In this document: positions 1 to 6,116 of the stretch, in pieces
How the letters are laid out: the number at the start of each line of letters is the position of its first letter
How positions within the stretch are numbered: the stretch's first letter is position 1
From: Fimbriimonadales bacterium
GTDB taxonomy: Bacteria; Armatimonadota; Fimbriimonadia; Fimbriimonadales; GBS-DC
DNA length: 6,116 nucleotides
Direction: 5' to 3'
NCBI GenBank assembly: GCA_025060055.1
Contig: JANXCK010000037.1
Location: 1 to 6,116 of the forward strand
Position numbers and translations under genes: made by a program
The notes under the pieces: generated by a model
Databases searched by the model: none
Told to the model about the DNA's origin: nothing
What the model saw: only the letters and a program-made list of their open reading frames with translations

Positions 1-98
1 AGGAAGCCCAGCGCATGAAAAGTCTGCGCCCATACGCTGCTCTGAAAGGCAATGCTCACTGTTAGAATCGCACTCCAGATACCAATCTGTGTTCTCAT
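1..98 (-). CDS. 5' end of an exported protein (truncated by window edge), possibly HAF-repeat family
   Basis: Only the first 32 codons are in the window. The ATG at 98-96 is preceded by an AGGAGG ribosome site seven bases upstream, which fixes the start. The translation begins MRTQIGIW and reads as a signal peptide: a short Arg-containing start, a hydrophobic core (about residues 7-18) and a VWA|QT cleavage site after Ala24. The first mature residues, QTFHALGF, resemble the opening of extracellular HAF-repeat proteins, which often start with an 'ALGxL' type strand; this rests on a few residues and is a weak guess. The gene lies 71 bases downstream of the NlpC/P60 gene on the same strand, so co-transcription is possible, though a hairpin lies between them. 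Function is otherwise unknown. The start and export signal are well supported; the family is not. Confidence 0.8.
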   Translation of the reverse strand, partial: MRTQIGIWSAILTVSIAFQSSVWAQTFHALGF

Positions 99-105
99 TG
101 TGTGT

Positions 106-111
106 CCTCCT
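106..111 (-). promoter_or_regulatory. Strong ribosome binding site of the left-edge gene
   Basis: On the minus strand this reads AGGAGG, followed by seven bases (ACACACA) and ATG. It is a full-consensus Shine-Dalgarno site, and it makes the short truncated reading frame at the left edge credible as a gene. Confidence 0.85.
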
Positions 112-126
112 CTGATTAGGTTCATA

Positions 127-149
127 GGGGGCAGGGGCAGAGTGCCCCC
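127..149 (-). terminator. GC-rich hairpin between the two minus-strand genes (possible terminator or attenuator)
   Basis: Read on the minus strand, GGGGGCA (149-143) can pair with either of two downstream arms. One is TGCCCC (139-134), giving a 6-bp stem with a CTC loop. The other is TGCCCCC (133-127), giving a 7-bp stem with a 9-base loop. The two pairings exclude each other. The structure begins 20 bases after the stop codon of the NlpC/P60 gene and ends 15 bases before the next gene's ribosome site. No T-tract follows (TATGAACC), so it is not a classical intrinsic terminator. It could pause transcription, protect an mRNA 3' end or tune read-through. Confidence 0.4.
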
Positions 150-169
150 GCCATGCTGTGTTTTGAGAG

Positions 170-2059
170 TTACCGCGGGGTGGTGAACTGCCACACGCTA
201 GACCAAGGACCAGCTCCCTCGCCATTAACGCCACGCACACGCCAGTAGTAGGTGGTGTTGCGAGCCAGCCCGCTTACCGTAACCGAGGTTCCCGTGGTCG
301 TCGTGCTGAACACGCGGTTTGTGAAGTTCAAGTCACGAGCTACCTCTACCTGATAACTGTTCGCATGTGAAGCGGCGTTCCAGCGAAGCGTGGGACTTGT
401 CGTCGTTACAACCGTGTTATTGCCAGGCGAGAAAAGTGTCGGAGCCGCTGGGAGAGGGCAGGCTTGATTGAACCTTCGAGAGGAATAGCCATTCACTCTG
501 CTCCACGGAACATGCCATCGTACCACTCGATCAGCGCTGCCGTAAGTGGTCGACTCAGCCCCTCGAAAACCGTTGGAGGCTGGCTCTTCATACAAGATGA
601 CATGACTTCCTGGGAGGTTCATCACATCGCCATAGGTCAGCTGCGACTGGCTAATACTGGACGAGATGTTAGGGATGGTCGAAGTGCTGTGCTTCGTGCC
701 CAGCTGCCAGACCCGACTCACAAACCCGGAGCAATCAACGCCGCGAGAACAGGCGACATCACCTGAGGTATCGGCGCTGATGTCGCCCGCCTGCCGGTTC
801 TGCGCCATAGCGGAGTTGAAGTGGCTCGGCAGGTCAAAGCCGCCCCAATCATAAGGCACGCTGGAGTAAGTCCCCGCCGAGCCAAGATAGCGTGGCTTCT
901 GCCGATAAGCACAACTCCCGTTGATATTCGTATTGTTGAGAGCGCTGGAGTTGTTGATATACGAGTCCACCGCGCTGCGCATCGTTGTGCGAGAGACGCA
1001 GCTGGCGGGGAAGAAGTCGGAGCTAGGAGGCTCTGGAGGGAGGGGATGCGCTTGCAGAATTGGCTTCAGGGAAGGCTGAAACACCAGCCGCGCAACCTCC
1101 AAATGATTGGGGCGCGTTAGCAGCACATAGACCTCGTTGTCGGGACCCACTGCTGCAACCTGATGCACATAGGTGTACTGCTCTGCCAGCGGAATGCGCG
1201 CCATCCCGATGAGGTTGCCCCAAGCGTCGTACTTGTGCACACGCTGGTCAACATGCACAAAGGGCGCACGCGCCAACTCCTCAACCAGCGCATATACTGT
1301 TCCATCTGACAGCACTTTGAGCAGGAACAAGCCTCCCAACAGCTGGTCAACCTGCACGGTAATCAGCGGCTTGTCCGGATGGTTCGCCAAGATATAGCCT
1401 GTGGATGGATTAGGCCCGTTGATAGGGTGTACATAAGTAGAGTAGCTCGTGTTGCAGTAAGGGTAGCCATCGAGCGGTGTAGGGTTCAACCTGCCTTTTT
1501 CATCGAGCAGGCGCGTTACGGAAGCACCACCATAGCGTTCCACCAGCAGCTCACCTAAATCACTGAGGGCGACTCCGGTTAGCCCATCCTCAAGATGCAA
1601 GCCCTCAGGTAACTCATAGCGGGCAAGCAACTTGCCTTCACGGGAAAAGTGAAGCACTGCTGGCACTATTGCGGCGATGTCCAGCACCCAGATACCCGAT
1701 TGGTTCACCTCGATGTCTCGCAGACCGACGACTACCTCATCCAGTGGAATGCGGCGTAGCAACCGTCCTTGTGGGTTATACTGCAATAGCCGATTAGCAA
1801 CCGCATCGGCAATCCAAAATGTACCATCTGTATCCACGGCGAGTGCAGAGGGACCCCAGCGTAACAACTCAGGTCCTCCATGTTGATAACGAGGCGAGTC
1901 AGGGTGGTCAGCAGGCAAGACGAAGACCGTCTCGTAAGTCGCGTCACCAGTATCCGAAACTCTACTCGGCAAGTTCGAGGGCGATTGCGCCCACGCCGAA
2001 GCCAAAATCAACGCCCCAGCTATAATCATTAAGCTCGAGTAATGGGGTACGATCCTCAT
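170..2059 (-). CDS. Exported NlpC/P60-type cysteine peptidase with beta-propeller-like N-terminus and C-terminal FN3 domain
   Basis: This 629-residue protein is predicted to be secreted. Residues 1-24 form a signal peptide ending ASAWA|Q. Residues about 60-330 contain five to six NHL/beta-propeller-like strands, for example 69-106 (GPSALAVDTDGTFWIAD, then LLQYNPQGRLL), 112-151, 159-200, 240-291 and 297-329. A Pro-rich linker follows (about 330-350). Residues about 390-530 look like an NlpC/P60 domain: PYDWGG (402-407), the nucleophile motif DCSGFV with Cys443, a GDV turn (478-480) and SHVILY with the probable catalytic His486. The third catalytic position is unclear; Glu502 in GAEST lies about where it would fall. 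Residues about 537-628 are a fibronectin type III domain (PTLRW, SYQVEVA, TTYYWRVRG, WQFTT). NlpC/P60 enzymes usually cut peptidoglycan stem peptides or related amide bonds; the substrate here is unknown. The start is supported by GGAGGAG six bases upstream. It is divergent from the TPR-CHAT gene. Five cysteines besides Cys443 could form disulfides outside the cytoplasm. Confidence 0.93.
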   Translation of the reverse strand: MRIVPHYSSLMIIAGALILASAWAQSPSNLPSRVSDTGDATYETVFVLPADHPDSPRYQHGGPELLRWGPSALAVDTDGTFWIADAVANRLLQYNPQGRLLRRIPLDEVVVGLRDIEVNQSGIWVLDIAAIVPAVLHFSREGKLLARYELPEGLHLEDGLTGVALSDLGELLVERYGGASVTRLLDEKGRLNPTPLDGYPYCNTSYSTYVHPINGPNPSTGYILANHPDKPLITVQVDQLLGGLFLLKVLSDGTVYALVEELARAPFVHVDQRVHKYDAWGNLIGMARIPLAEQYTYVHQVAAVGPDNEVYVLLTRPNHLEVARLVFQPSLKPILQAHPLPPEPPSSDFFPASCVSRTTMRSAVDSYINNSSALNNTNINGSCAYRQKPRYLGSAGTYSSVPYDWGGFDLPSHFNSAMAQNRQAGDISADTSGDVACSRGVDCSGFVSRVWQLGTKHSTSTIPNISSSISQSQLTYGDVMNLPGSHVILYEEPASNGFRGAESTTYGSADRVVRWHVPWSRVNGYSSRRFNQACPLPAAPTLFSPGNNTVVTTTSPTLRWNAASHANSYQVEVARDLNFTNRVFSTTTTGTSVTVSGLARNTTYYWRVRGVNGEGAGPWSSVWQFTTPR

Positions 2060-2065
2060 CGTCTT

Positions 2066-2072
2066 CTCCTCC
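2066..2072 (-). promoter_or_regulatory. Ribosome binding site of the NlpC/P60-FN3 gene
   Basis: The minus strand reads GGAGGAG, then six bases (AAGACG) and ATG. The strong match and spacing select this ATG over the internal Met11, and the chosen start gives a complete signal peptide. Confidence 0.85.
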
Positions 2073-2212
2073 CACAGCAGGTTTGCCTTCTACTGCCCTT
2101 AATAGCAACTGAGGGGGTGCGAAGATGACACAATTTCGGCAGCTTTTGGGGGAAAGCCAAAAAAGAGTTCGGGGCGAGCAGGAAATTCAGAGAAACTTCA
2201 AAACCTAAATAT

Positions 2213-2218
2213 AGGGGA
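2213..2218 (+). promoter_or_regulatory. Ribosome binding site of the TPR-CHAT gene
   Basis: AGGGGA lies six bases before the ATG at 2225. It is weaker than the AGGAGG-type sites of the other three genes, hinting at lower translation. An ATG at 2218-2220 overlaps it but is out of frame with the long gene. Confidence 0.65.
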
Positions 2219-2224
2219 TGCTCT

Positions 2225-5200
2225 ATGAAGCGTATAACGACGGCTGTCGTCGCCGCAGTGTGTCTCTGGACGGTTATGCAGGTCTCAGGCGTAGCGCAGG
2301 AGCCGCCGAAGTCGGAGCCGGAGTCTCCGCTGCCTGCCCATCAGGACGCGCCCGCGCCTGAACCCCATGCCGAGCTGAAGGCGCTGGTGGAAGCTGCACG
2401 CGAACTGGTAAATGAGGGCAAGCATCAGGAGGCGCTTCAGAAAGCCGAGGAGCTGCTACAGCAAGCTCAGGCGAAGGGCGACAAGGTCGGCGTCGCGCAG
2501 GCACACCGTCTACGCGCATGGGCGTTGCAAAAACTAAACCGCTTGGACGAGGCGGCAAAAGCGTGGGAACACTCTTATGCGCTCTGGCAAGAGGTGGGCG
2601 ACGGCGCGTTCATGGTGGAGGCATTGCTGGGACGGGCGTTTTGCCTGTGGCGCACAGACAAGGCGACGGCTGAAGGGCTGATTGAGCAGGCGTTGGCGCT
2701 CGCGAAGATGGAAGCAGAGGCGGAAAGACTGCTGGTGATGGCGGCTGTTTTATATAACGCAGGCGTAGACTGGCATCACCAGTCAGAGCTGGCACTTGTA
2801 CAGCAGCTGTGGGGACGGGCGCTGGACATCTACAGTCGCCTTGCACCTAACTCGCTGGAAGTTGCACGCGTACTTAACAATCTGGGGGCTGTGACCCGAT
2901 ATCGGGGGGATTTGGTTTCAGCCCAACGATATTATGAGCAAGCGTTAGCGATTCGCGAACGCCTTGCCCCTGTCTCGTTGGAGTTAGCGTACTCGCTGCA
3001 TAATCTGGGAAATGTGGCTACTGATCGGGGGGACTTAGACGGGGCGCAGGGGTATTACGAGCGGGCGTTGGCACTTTTTGAACGCCTCGCCCCGAACTCG
3101 CTGGAGGTAGCAAGCACGCTGAACGGCTTGGGAAATGTAGCTCTTAGTCGGGGGGATTTGGTTTCAGCCCAACGATATTATGAGCAAGCGTTAGCGATTC
3201 GCGAACGCCTTGCCCCTGTCTCGTTGGAGTTAGCGTACTCGCTGCACAATCTGGGAAATGTGGCTCTGATTAGAGACGATTTAGATGCGGCGCAGGGGTA
3301 TTACGAGCGGGCGTTGGCACTTTTTGAACGCCTCGCTCCAAACTCGCTGGAGGTAGCAGCTACACTGAACGGCTTGGGGGCTGTGGTTCATGATCGAGGA
3401 GACTTAGCTTTGGCGCAGCGGTACTACGAGCAGGCATTAGCGATTCAAGAGCGCCTCGCCCCGAACTCGCTGGACGTGGCACACACGCTGAGCAAACTGG
3501 GTGCGGTAGCTCACTATCGAGGAGACTTAGCTTTGGCGCAGCGGCGATACGAGCAGGCATTGGCGATTCAAGAGCGCCTCGCCCCGAACTCGCTGGACGT
3601 GGCACACGCGCTGAACAGTCTGGGGATTGTAGTTCACGATCAGGGTGATTTAGACTCAGCCCTACGATACTATGAGCAAGCATTAGCGATTCGCGAACGC
3701 CTTGCTCCTGACTCGTTGGATGTGGCATCTTCACTACACAATCTGGGAAACGTAGCTGCTGATCGGGGGAACTTGGCTTTAGCACAGCGGTACTACGAGC
3801 AAGCGCTGCGCATCCACACCCGCATTGCTGCTAACTCGTTGGGCTTGGCAAACACGCTGAACAGCCTGGGGAGTGTGGCTTATACTCAGAAGAACTTGGT
3901 CTCAGCCCAGCGGTATTACGAGCAAGCGCTAGCGATTTTGAGGCGCCTTGCCCCTGACTCGGTGTTGATGGCGGGAGTGCTGCACAATCTGGGGAATGTA
4001 GCTTGCGGTCAGGGTAACTTTGCTTCGGCGCAACGCTTCTATGAGAAAGCGTTGACACTCTACAATCGCCTTGCCCCTGAATCGCTACAAGTGGCGAACA
4101 CACTGAACGACCTTGCTCGGCTTGCCCTTAGCCGTAACCAGCCTCAGAAAGCCTTCCAGCTCCTGCAACGCGCCGTCGCCATAGTTGAACGCCAGCGTCA
4201 GCACATCGCCGACACTGAAACCCGCGTCCTCTTTTCCGAACAATACTTCTTCCCATACGCGCTGCTCGCCCTTGCCCACCTGCGCCTGAAGCAGCCCCAC
4301 CACGCGGTCGAAACCTTAGAGCGCAGCCGCGCCCGCACACTAACTGAAAGCATGCACCAACGTCAGCTCACTTTCGCGAATGTGCCTAAGCCCCTGCAGG
4401 AACTACTGCAGCAGCAAGAGCGGCTGAATGAACGCCGCTTGCAAACCTATCGCGCCCTGCGCCAGACCGATCCGAAGGATAACGAAACCATCGCCCAACA
4501 CCAGCGTACCCTGCGCATGCTCGACCAACAGCAGCGGGCGCTGGATAAGCAGTTGCACGAGCAGTTTCCCACTTACGCCGAGTTGCTGATTCCCAAACCG
4601 CTCACCCTCCAGCAGATCCAGGAAAGCTTGGAGCCAGGCACTGTCTTGCTCTACTATGCCTTGGCGGAGAAGGAGCTGCTTATTATTACGGTGTCGCGCA
4701 AAAGCGTGCAGGGGCATCGCGTTGCGCTCAAGCCGAAGGAGCTGGAAGGGACAATCCGTCGCTTTCAGGCAATCGTCGGCAAACCGCCGTTGGGACGCAC
4801 GACGAAGGAGCGTCAGGAGCTACTCCCACTGAGCAGGAAGCTCTACAGCTGGCTGGTGAAGCCTGCGGAGGCGTCGCTGCGGGGCGCACGGCGGGCGCTC
4901 ATCTGCCCCGACGGCGTTCTCAACCTTGTGCCTTGGAGCGCGTTAGTGGTCTCGGTGAACCGAAAGGGTCAGCCTGTTTACTGGATAGAACAGGTTGCGA
5001 TATACCTGACGCCCTCGATGGGGGTTTATCGGCAGGCGCGTAGCGTGAAGCCTGCCTCGCAGAAAGTGGCGGTCGTGGCGGTATCAAACTACGGGGGTGT
5101 CGAGTTAGCTCAAGCGCGGTCTGCTACAGCAACGCTGCTGCGCCGTTCGGGAACGGGCGCGAAGTTAGCGAATCTGCCGCATGTCCAGGTAGAGGTCTCG

Positions 5201-5725
5201 CGGCTCCAGCAGTTATTCGGGAATCAGGCGCGCGCCTTGATGGACGCTGACGCCACTCCTGAAGAGGCGCGTGCGTTCGCTGAGGGGGCGCGAGTATTGC
5301 ATTTTGCTTGCCACGCGCGAGCGGACAATGTAGACCCCTTAGGCTCCGTTCTCCTGCTGGCGCCTGCAGGCAAGGACGAAGGTTTGCTCACTGCCGCCGA
5401 TGTGTTGACAGGCTGGAGACTGCGCGCGGATCTGGTGATGCTTTCGGCGTGCGAAACAGGGATGGGGGTGTTGCGTAAGTACGAGGGGATGTTCGGGCTG
5501 GCGCGCGCGTTTCTGTTTGCGGGGTGTCGGAGTGTTGGGACGAGTCTATGGCAGGTAGGCGACCGAAGTACGGCGATGTTGATGGGCGAGTTCTACACTC
5601 ATTACCGGAAAGGCGTCCCGAAAGATGAGGCACTGCGCAGAGCGCAACTTAATCTCCTGCGCAACGCGCGTTATGATGATCCTTATTATTGGGCAGGGTT
5701 CCTATTGATAGGACATCACAAGTAA
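2225..5725 (+). CDS. Exported TPR-repeat CHAT-domain (caspase-like) protease
   Basis: This 1166-residue protein joins a long tetratricopeptide superhelix to a CHAT (caspase HetF associated with TPRs) peptidase domain. Residues 1-24 are a predicted signal peptide ending SGVA|Q, followed by a Pro/Glu-rich linker (25-49). Less regular TPRs occupy about 51-205. Eleven regular 41-residue repeats run from 206 to 656, typified by LAPNSLEVA, then LNxLGxV, RGDL and AQRYYEQALAI. A helical connector (about 657-860) includes ERSRARTLTES, common in TPR-CHAT proteins. The CHAT domain covers about 865-1164: RALICPDGVLNLVPWSAL (890-907), HFACHA with catalytic His1030, LSACETG with catalytic Cys1076, and the terminal YWAGFLLIG. 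Both catalytic residues are present, so an active protease is likely. TPRs usually bind partner proteins that trigger or deliver substrates. The substrate is unknown; no gasdermin or CRISPR component is visible here. The start is supported by AGGGGA and by the complete signal peptide. The domain assignment is secure; export is a prediction from the N-terminus. Confidence 0.97.
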   Translation: MKRITTAVVAAVCLWTVMQVSGVAQEPPKSEPESPLPAHQDAPAPEPHAELKALVEAARELVNEGKHQEALQKAEELLQQAQAKGDKVGVAQAHRLRAWALQKLNRLDEAAKAWEHSYALWQEVGDGAFMVEALLGRAFCLWRTDKATAEGLIEQALALAKMEAEAERLLVMAAVLYNAGVDWHHQSELALVQQLWGRALDIYSRLAPNSLEVARVLNNLGAVTRYRGDLVSAQRYYEQALAIRERLAPVSLELAYSLHNLGNVATDRGDLDGAQGYYERALALFERLAPNSLEVASTLNGLGNVALSRGDLVSAQRYYEQALAIRERLAPVSLELAYSLHNLGNVALIRDDLDAAQGYYERALALFERLAPNSLEVAATLNGLGAVVHDRGDLALAQRYYEQALAIQERLAPNSLDVAHTLSKLGAVAHYRGDLALAQRRYEQALAIQERLAPNSLDVAHALNSLGIVVHDQGDLDSALRYYEQALAIRERLAPDSLDVASSLHNLGNVAADRGNLALAQRYYEQALRIHTRIAANSLGLANTLNSLGSVAYTQKNLVSAQRYYEQALAILRRLAPDSVLMAGVLHNLGNVACGQGNFASAQRFYEKALTLYNRLAPESLQVANTLNDLARLALSRNQPQKAFQLLQRAVAIVERQRQHIADTETRVLFSEQYFFPYALLALAHLRLKQPHHAVETLERSRARTLTESMHQRQLTFANVPKPLQELLQQQERLNERRLQTYRALRQTDPKDNETIAQHQRTLRMLDQQQRALDKQLHEQFPTYAELLIPKPLTLQQIQESLEPGTVLLYYALAEKELLIITVSRKSVQGHRVALKPKELEGTIRRFQAIVGKPPLGRTTKERQELLPLSRKLYSWLVKPAEASLRGARRALICPDGVLNLVPWSALVVSVNRKGQPVYWIEQVAIYLTPSMGVYRQARSVKPASQKVAVVAVSNYGGVELAQARSATATLLRRSGTGAKLANLPHVQVEVSRLQQLFGNQARALMDADATPEEARAFAEGARVLHFACHARADNVDPLGSVLLLAPAGKDEGLLTAADVLTGWRLRADLVMLSACETGMGVLRKYEGMFGLARAFLFAGCRSVGTSLWQVGDRSTAMLMGEFYTHYRKGVPKDEALRRAQLNLLRNARYDDPYYWAGFLLIGHHK
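2902..3393 (+). repeat. Tandem duplication of a 246-bp block (two TPRs)
   Basis: Bases 2902-3147 and 3148-3393 are two adjacent copies of a two-repeat block. The stretch 2902-3000 is identical to 3148-3246 (99 bases); after one mismatch identity continues for 18 more bases. A second exact stretch matches 3043-3090 with 3289-3336 (48 bases). Between these the copies differ, including the change ATDRGDLDG to ALIRDDLDA. Identity at silent positions indicates a recent duplication or gene conversion. Confidence 0.93.
3393..3638 (+). repeat. Tandem duplication of a 123-bp block (one TPR)
   Basis: Bases 3393-3515 and 3516-3638 are adjacent copies of one TPR unit. Exact matches cover 3393-3421 with 3516-3544 (29 bases) and 3440-3484 with 3563-3607 (45 bases). 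The copies differ by a Tyr-to-Arg change (AQRYYEQ to AQRRYEQ). This is a separate event from the 246-bp duplication directly before it. Confidence 0.9.
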
Positions 5726-5963
5726 ATATGAAGATGTTGTAAACAAATGTTGGTAGCCCACTCCCTATGACACTCGGACCTTCGTACACGCTCGCGGCGA
5801 CCAGCCCGCTGGATTTGAGAGGCGAGATGGTATGCCAGCTGAAGTGAGCATGAGTGCAGAAATCCAGGATCTTCCCCCGAAACCCCGTCACAAAATTAGT
5901 TGCTCCCCCCTATATCGCAACAGAGCGTGCCAAAAACGCCAAACCAACAACAGGAGGAACAAC
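5726..5963. other. Intergenic gap after the TPR-CHAT gene, no convincing gene
   Basis: These 238 bases separate the TPR-CHAT gene from the next plus-strand gene. I see no T-tract terminator. Small inverted repeats occur, TTGT-AA-ACAA (5737-5746) and CCAGC-CC-GCTGG (5801-5812), but their loops are too short for strong hairpins. A 26-codon plus-strand reading frame (5767-5847) lacks a ribosome site. The gap length favours a separate promoter for the downstream gene. The AT-containing stretch near TATATC (5911-5916) could be a -10 element, but no good -35 pairs with it. Confidence 0.5.
5952..5957 (+). promoter_or_regulatory. Strong ribosome binding site of the right-edge gene
   Basis: AGGAGG is followed by six bases (AACAAC) and ATG at 5964. 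This full-consensus site supports the truncated downstream reading frame as a real gene. Confidence 0.88.
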
Positions 5964-6116
5964 ATGAACAGGTTGCTACGCAGTTTCGGATGCTTGCTCA
6001 CGGTGGCTTGTGCCACAATCACGACGCTTCATGCTCAGGCGCGGCTGGATACGGGATGGTCTATCGGCGGAGGGGTGCTAAGCAGCAACCAATCGCTCGA
6101 CTCGACGCGCTACTTT
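5964..6116 (+). CDS. 5' end of an exported protein of unknown function (truncated by window edge)
   Basis: The first 51 codons are present and the frame stays open to the window end. The protein begins MNRLLRSFG, a positively charged start, followed by a hydrophobic stretch (about 10-22) and a cleavage site best placed at LHA|QA after Ala24. The visible mature part (QARLDTGWSIGGGVLSSNQS) has a Gly/Ser-rich, strand-like character but matches no family I recognise. Cys16 does not sit in a good lipobox (TVAC lacks Leu at -3), so a normal secreted protein is more likely than a lipoprotein. It follows the TPR-CHAT gene by 238 bases on the same strand. It could be a partner or substrate of the protease or simply an independent gene; the window cannot decide. 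Confidence 0.82.
   Translation, partial: MNRLLRSFGCLLTVACATITTLHAQARLDTGWSIGGGVLSSNQSLDSTRYF

Larger units (their letters stand above)
2060..2224. promoter_or_regulatory. Divergent intergenic region between the NlpC/P60 and TPR-CHAT genes
   Basis: These 165 bases separate the start codons of two divergent genes, so promoters for both directions should lie here. I could not find a convincing -35/-10 pair with normal spacing on either strand; AT-rich stretches such as CCTAAATATAGG (2204-2215) and TTAATA (2100-2105) are candidates only. A short inverted repeat, TTTTGG (2144-2149) with CCAAAA (2157-2162) and a 7-base loop, sits near the middle. It could be an operator or a weak hairpin, or chance. 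Confidence 0.5.
2840..4192 (+). repeat. Array of 11 in-frame 123-bp TPR-coding repeats
   Basis: Counting from each LAP(N/D/E/V)S motif, units start at residues 206, 247, 288, 329, 370, 411, 452, 493, 534, 575 and 616, exactly 41 residues apart with no insertion or deletion. TPRs of the related kinesin-light-chain type are more often 42 residues. Each unit carries the TPR hallmarks LG near the first helix and the AQRYYEQAL-like second helix. The final unit is the most diverged. The perfect spacing and similarity at DNA level point to growth by tandem duplication. Confidence 0.95.

Noticed and set aside
464..1397. Plus-strand frames (464-766, 666-854, 821-1120, 1173-1397) opposite the NlpC/P60-FN3 gene
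   Set aside because: They are antisense to a gene with clear domains and a strong start, and their translations show no domain pattern.
3360..3785. 141-codon open frame on the minus strand within the TPR array
   Set aside because: It is antisense to clear TPR coding sequence and stays open only because the repeats share a phase and lack stops in that frame; similar antisense frames occur at 3831-4103. No ribosome site or family similarity.
2225..5725. Link to a type III-E CRISPR (Craspase) system, whose Csx29 is a TPR-CHAT protease
   Set aside because: No CRISPR array, Cas gene, Csx30 or Csx31 is visible, and a signal peptide would remove this protein from the cytoplasm.
5767..5847. 26-codon plus-strand frame in the 238-bp intergenic gap
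   Set aside because: No ribosome site precedes the ATG, and the peptide has no visible hydrophobic, toxin-like or leader-like features.
5649..5891. 80-codon minus-strand frame overlapping the end of the TPR-CHAT gene
   Set aside because: It starts with GTG without a properly spaced ribosome site, overlaps the conserved CHAT C-terminus antisense and shows no recognisable domain.
2209..5915. Nine-base inverted match ATATAGGGG (2209-2217) and CCCCTATAT (5907-5915), upstream of both plus-strand genes
   Set aside because: The copies have opposite orientation and different distances from the starts, the first overlaps the ribosome site, and a match this short can occur by chance.
5964..6116. Lipoprotein signal ending at Cys16 of the right-edge gene
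   Set aside because: The residues before the Cys (TVA) are a poor lipobox and the hydrophobic stretch continues past it to a better LHA|Q site.

Overview
The window holds two complete genes and two edge-truncated genes. All four are predicted to encode exported proteins. Clear Shine-Dalgarno sites, moderately high GC and TPR/CHAT, NHL-like, NlpC/P60 and FN3 modules point to a free-living bacterium with an elaborate cell surface. The mix recalls Armatimonadota or similar environmental lineages, but this is only an impression; no rRNA or phylogenetic marker is present. Strong AGGAGG-type ribosome sites argue against Bacteroidota.

Layout: two minus-strand genes lie on the left. The upstream one (170-2059) encodes a 629-residue exported protein with a beta-propeller-like N-terminal part, an NlpC/P60-type cysteine peptidase domain and a C-terminal FN3 domain. 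After 71 bases holding a GC-rich hairpin, a second minus-strand gene begins at 98 and runs off the left edge with only its signal peptide and a few mature residues visible. A 165-bp divergent intergenic region (2060-2224) separates these from the plus-strand gene 2225-5725. That gene encodes an 1166-residue exported TPR-CHAT protein with 11 regular 41-residue repeats and an intact His/Cys CHAT dyad. After a 238-bp gap with no convincing gene, another plus-strand gene with a strong ribosome site starts at 5964 and runs off the right edge.

The most notable points are as follows. (1) All four proteins carry a predicted signal peptide of the same length, with the best cleavage site in each between Ala24 and Gln25, so all four mature proteins would start with Gln. 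This matches the 'Q-rule' described in Bacteroidetes and suggests N-terminal pyroglutamate. (2) The caspase-like CHAT protein appears to be exported, whereas the best-studied CHAT proteases act in the cytoplasm. (3) The TPR array shows recent tandem duplication at DNA level (a 246-bp two-repeat block and a 123-bp one-repeat block). (4) The NlpC/P60 domain sits between a beta-propeller and an FN3 domain, an uncommon order. How the genes cooperate is not shown; a surface or periplasmic proteolysis or wall-related role is inference only.
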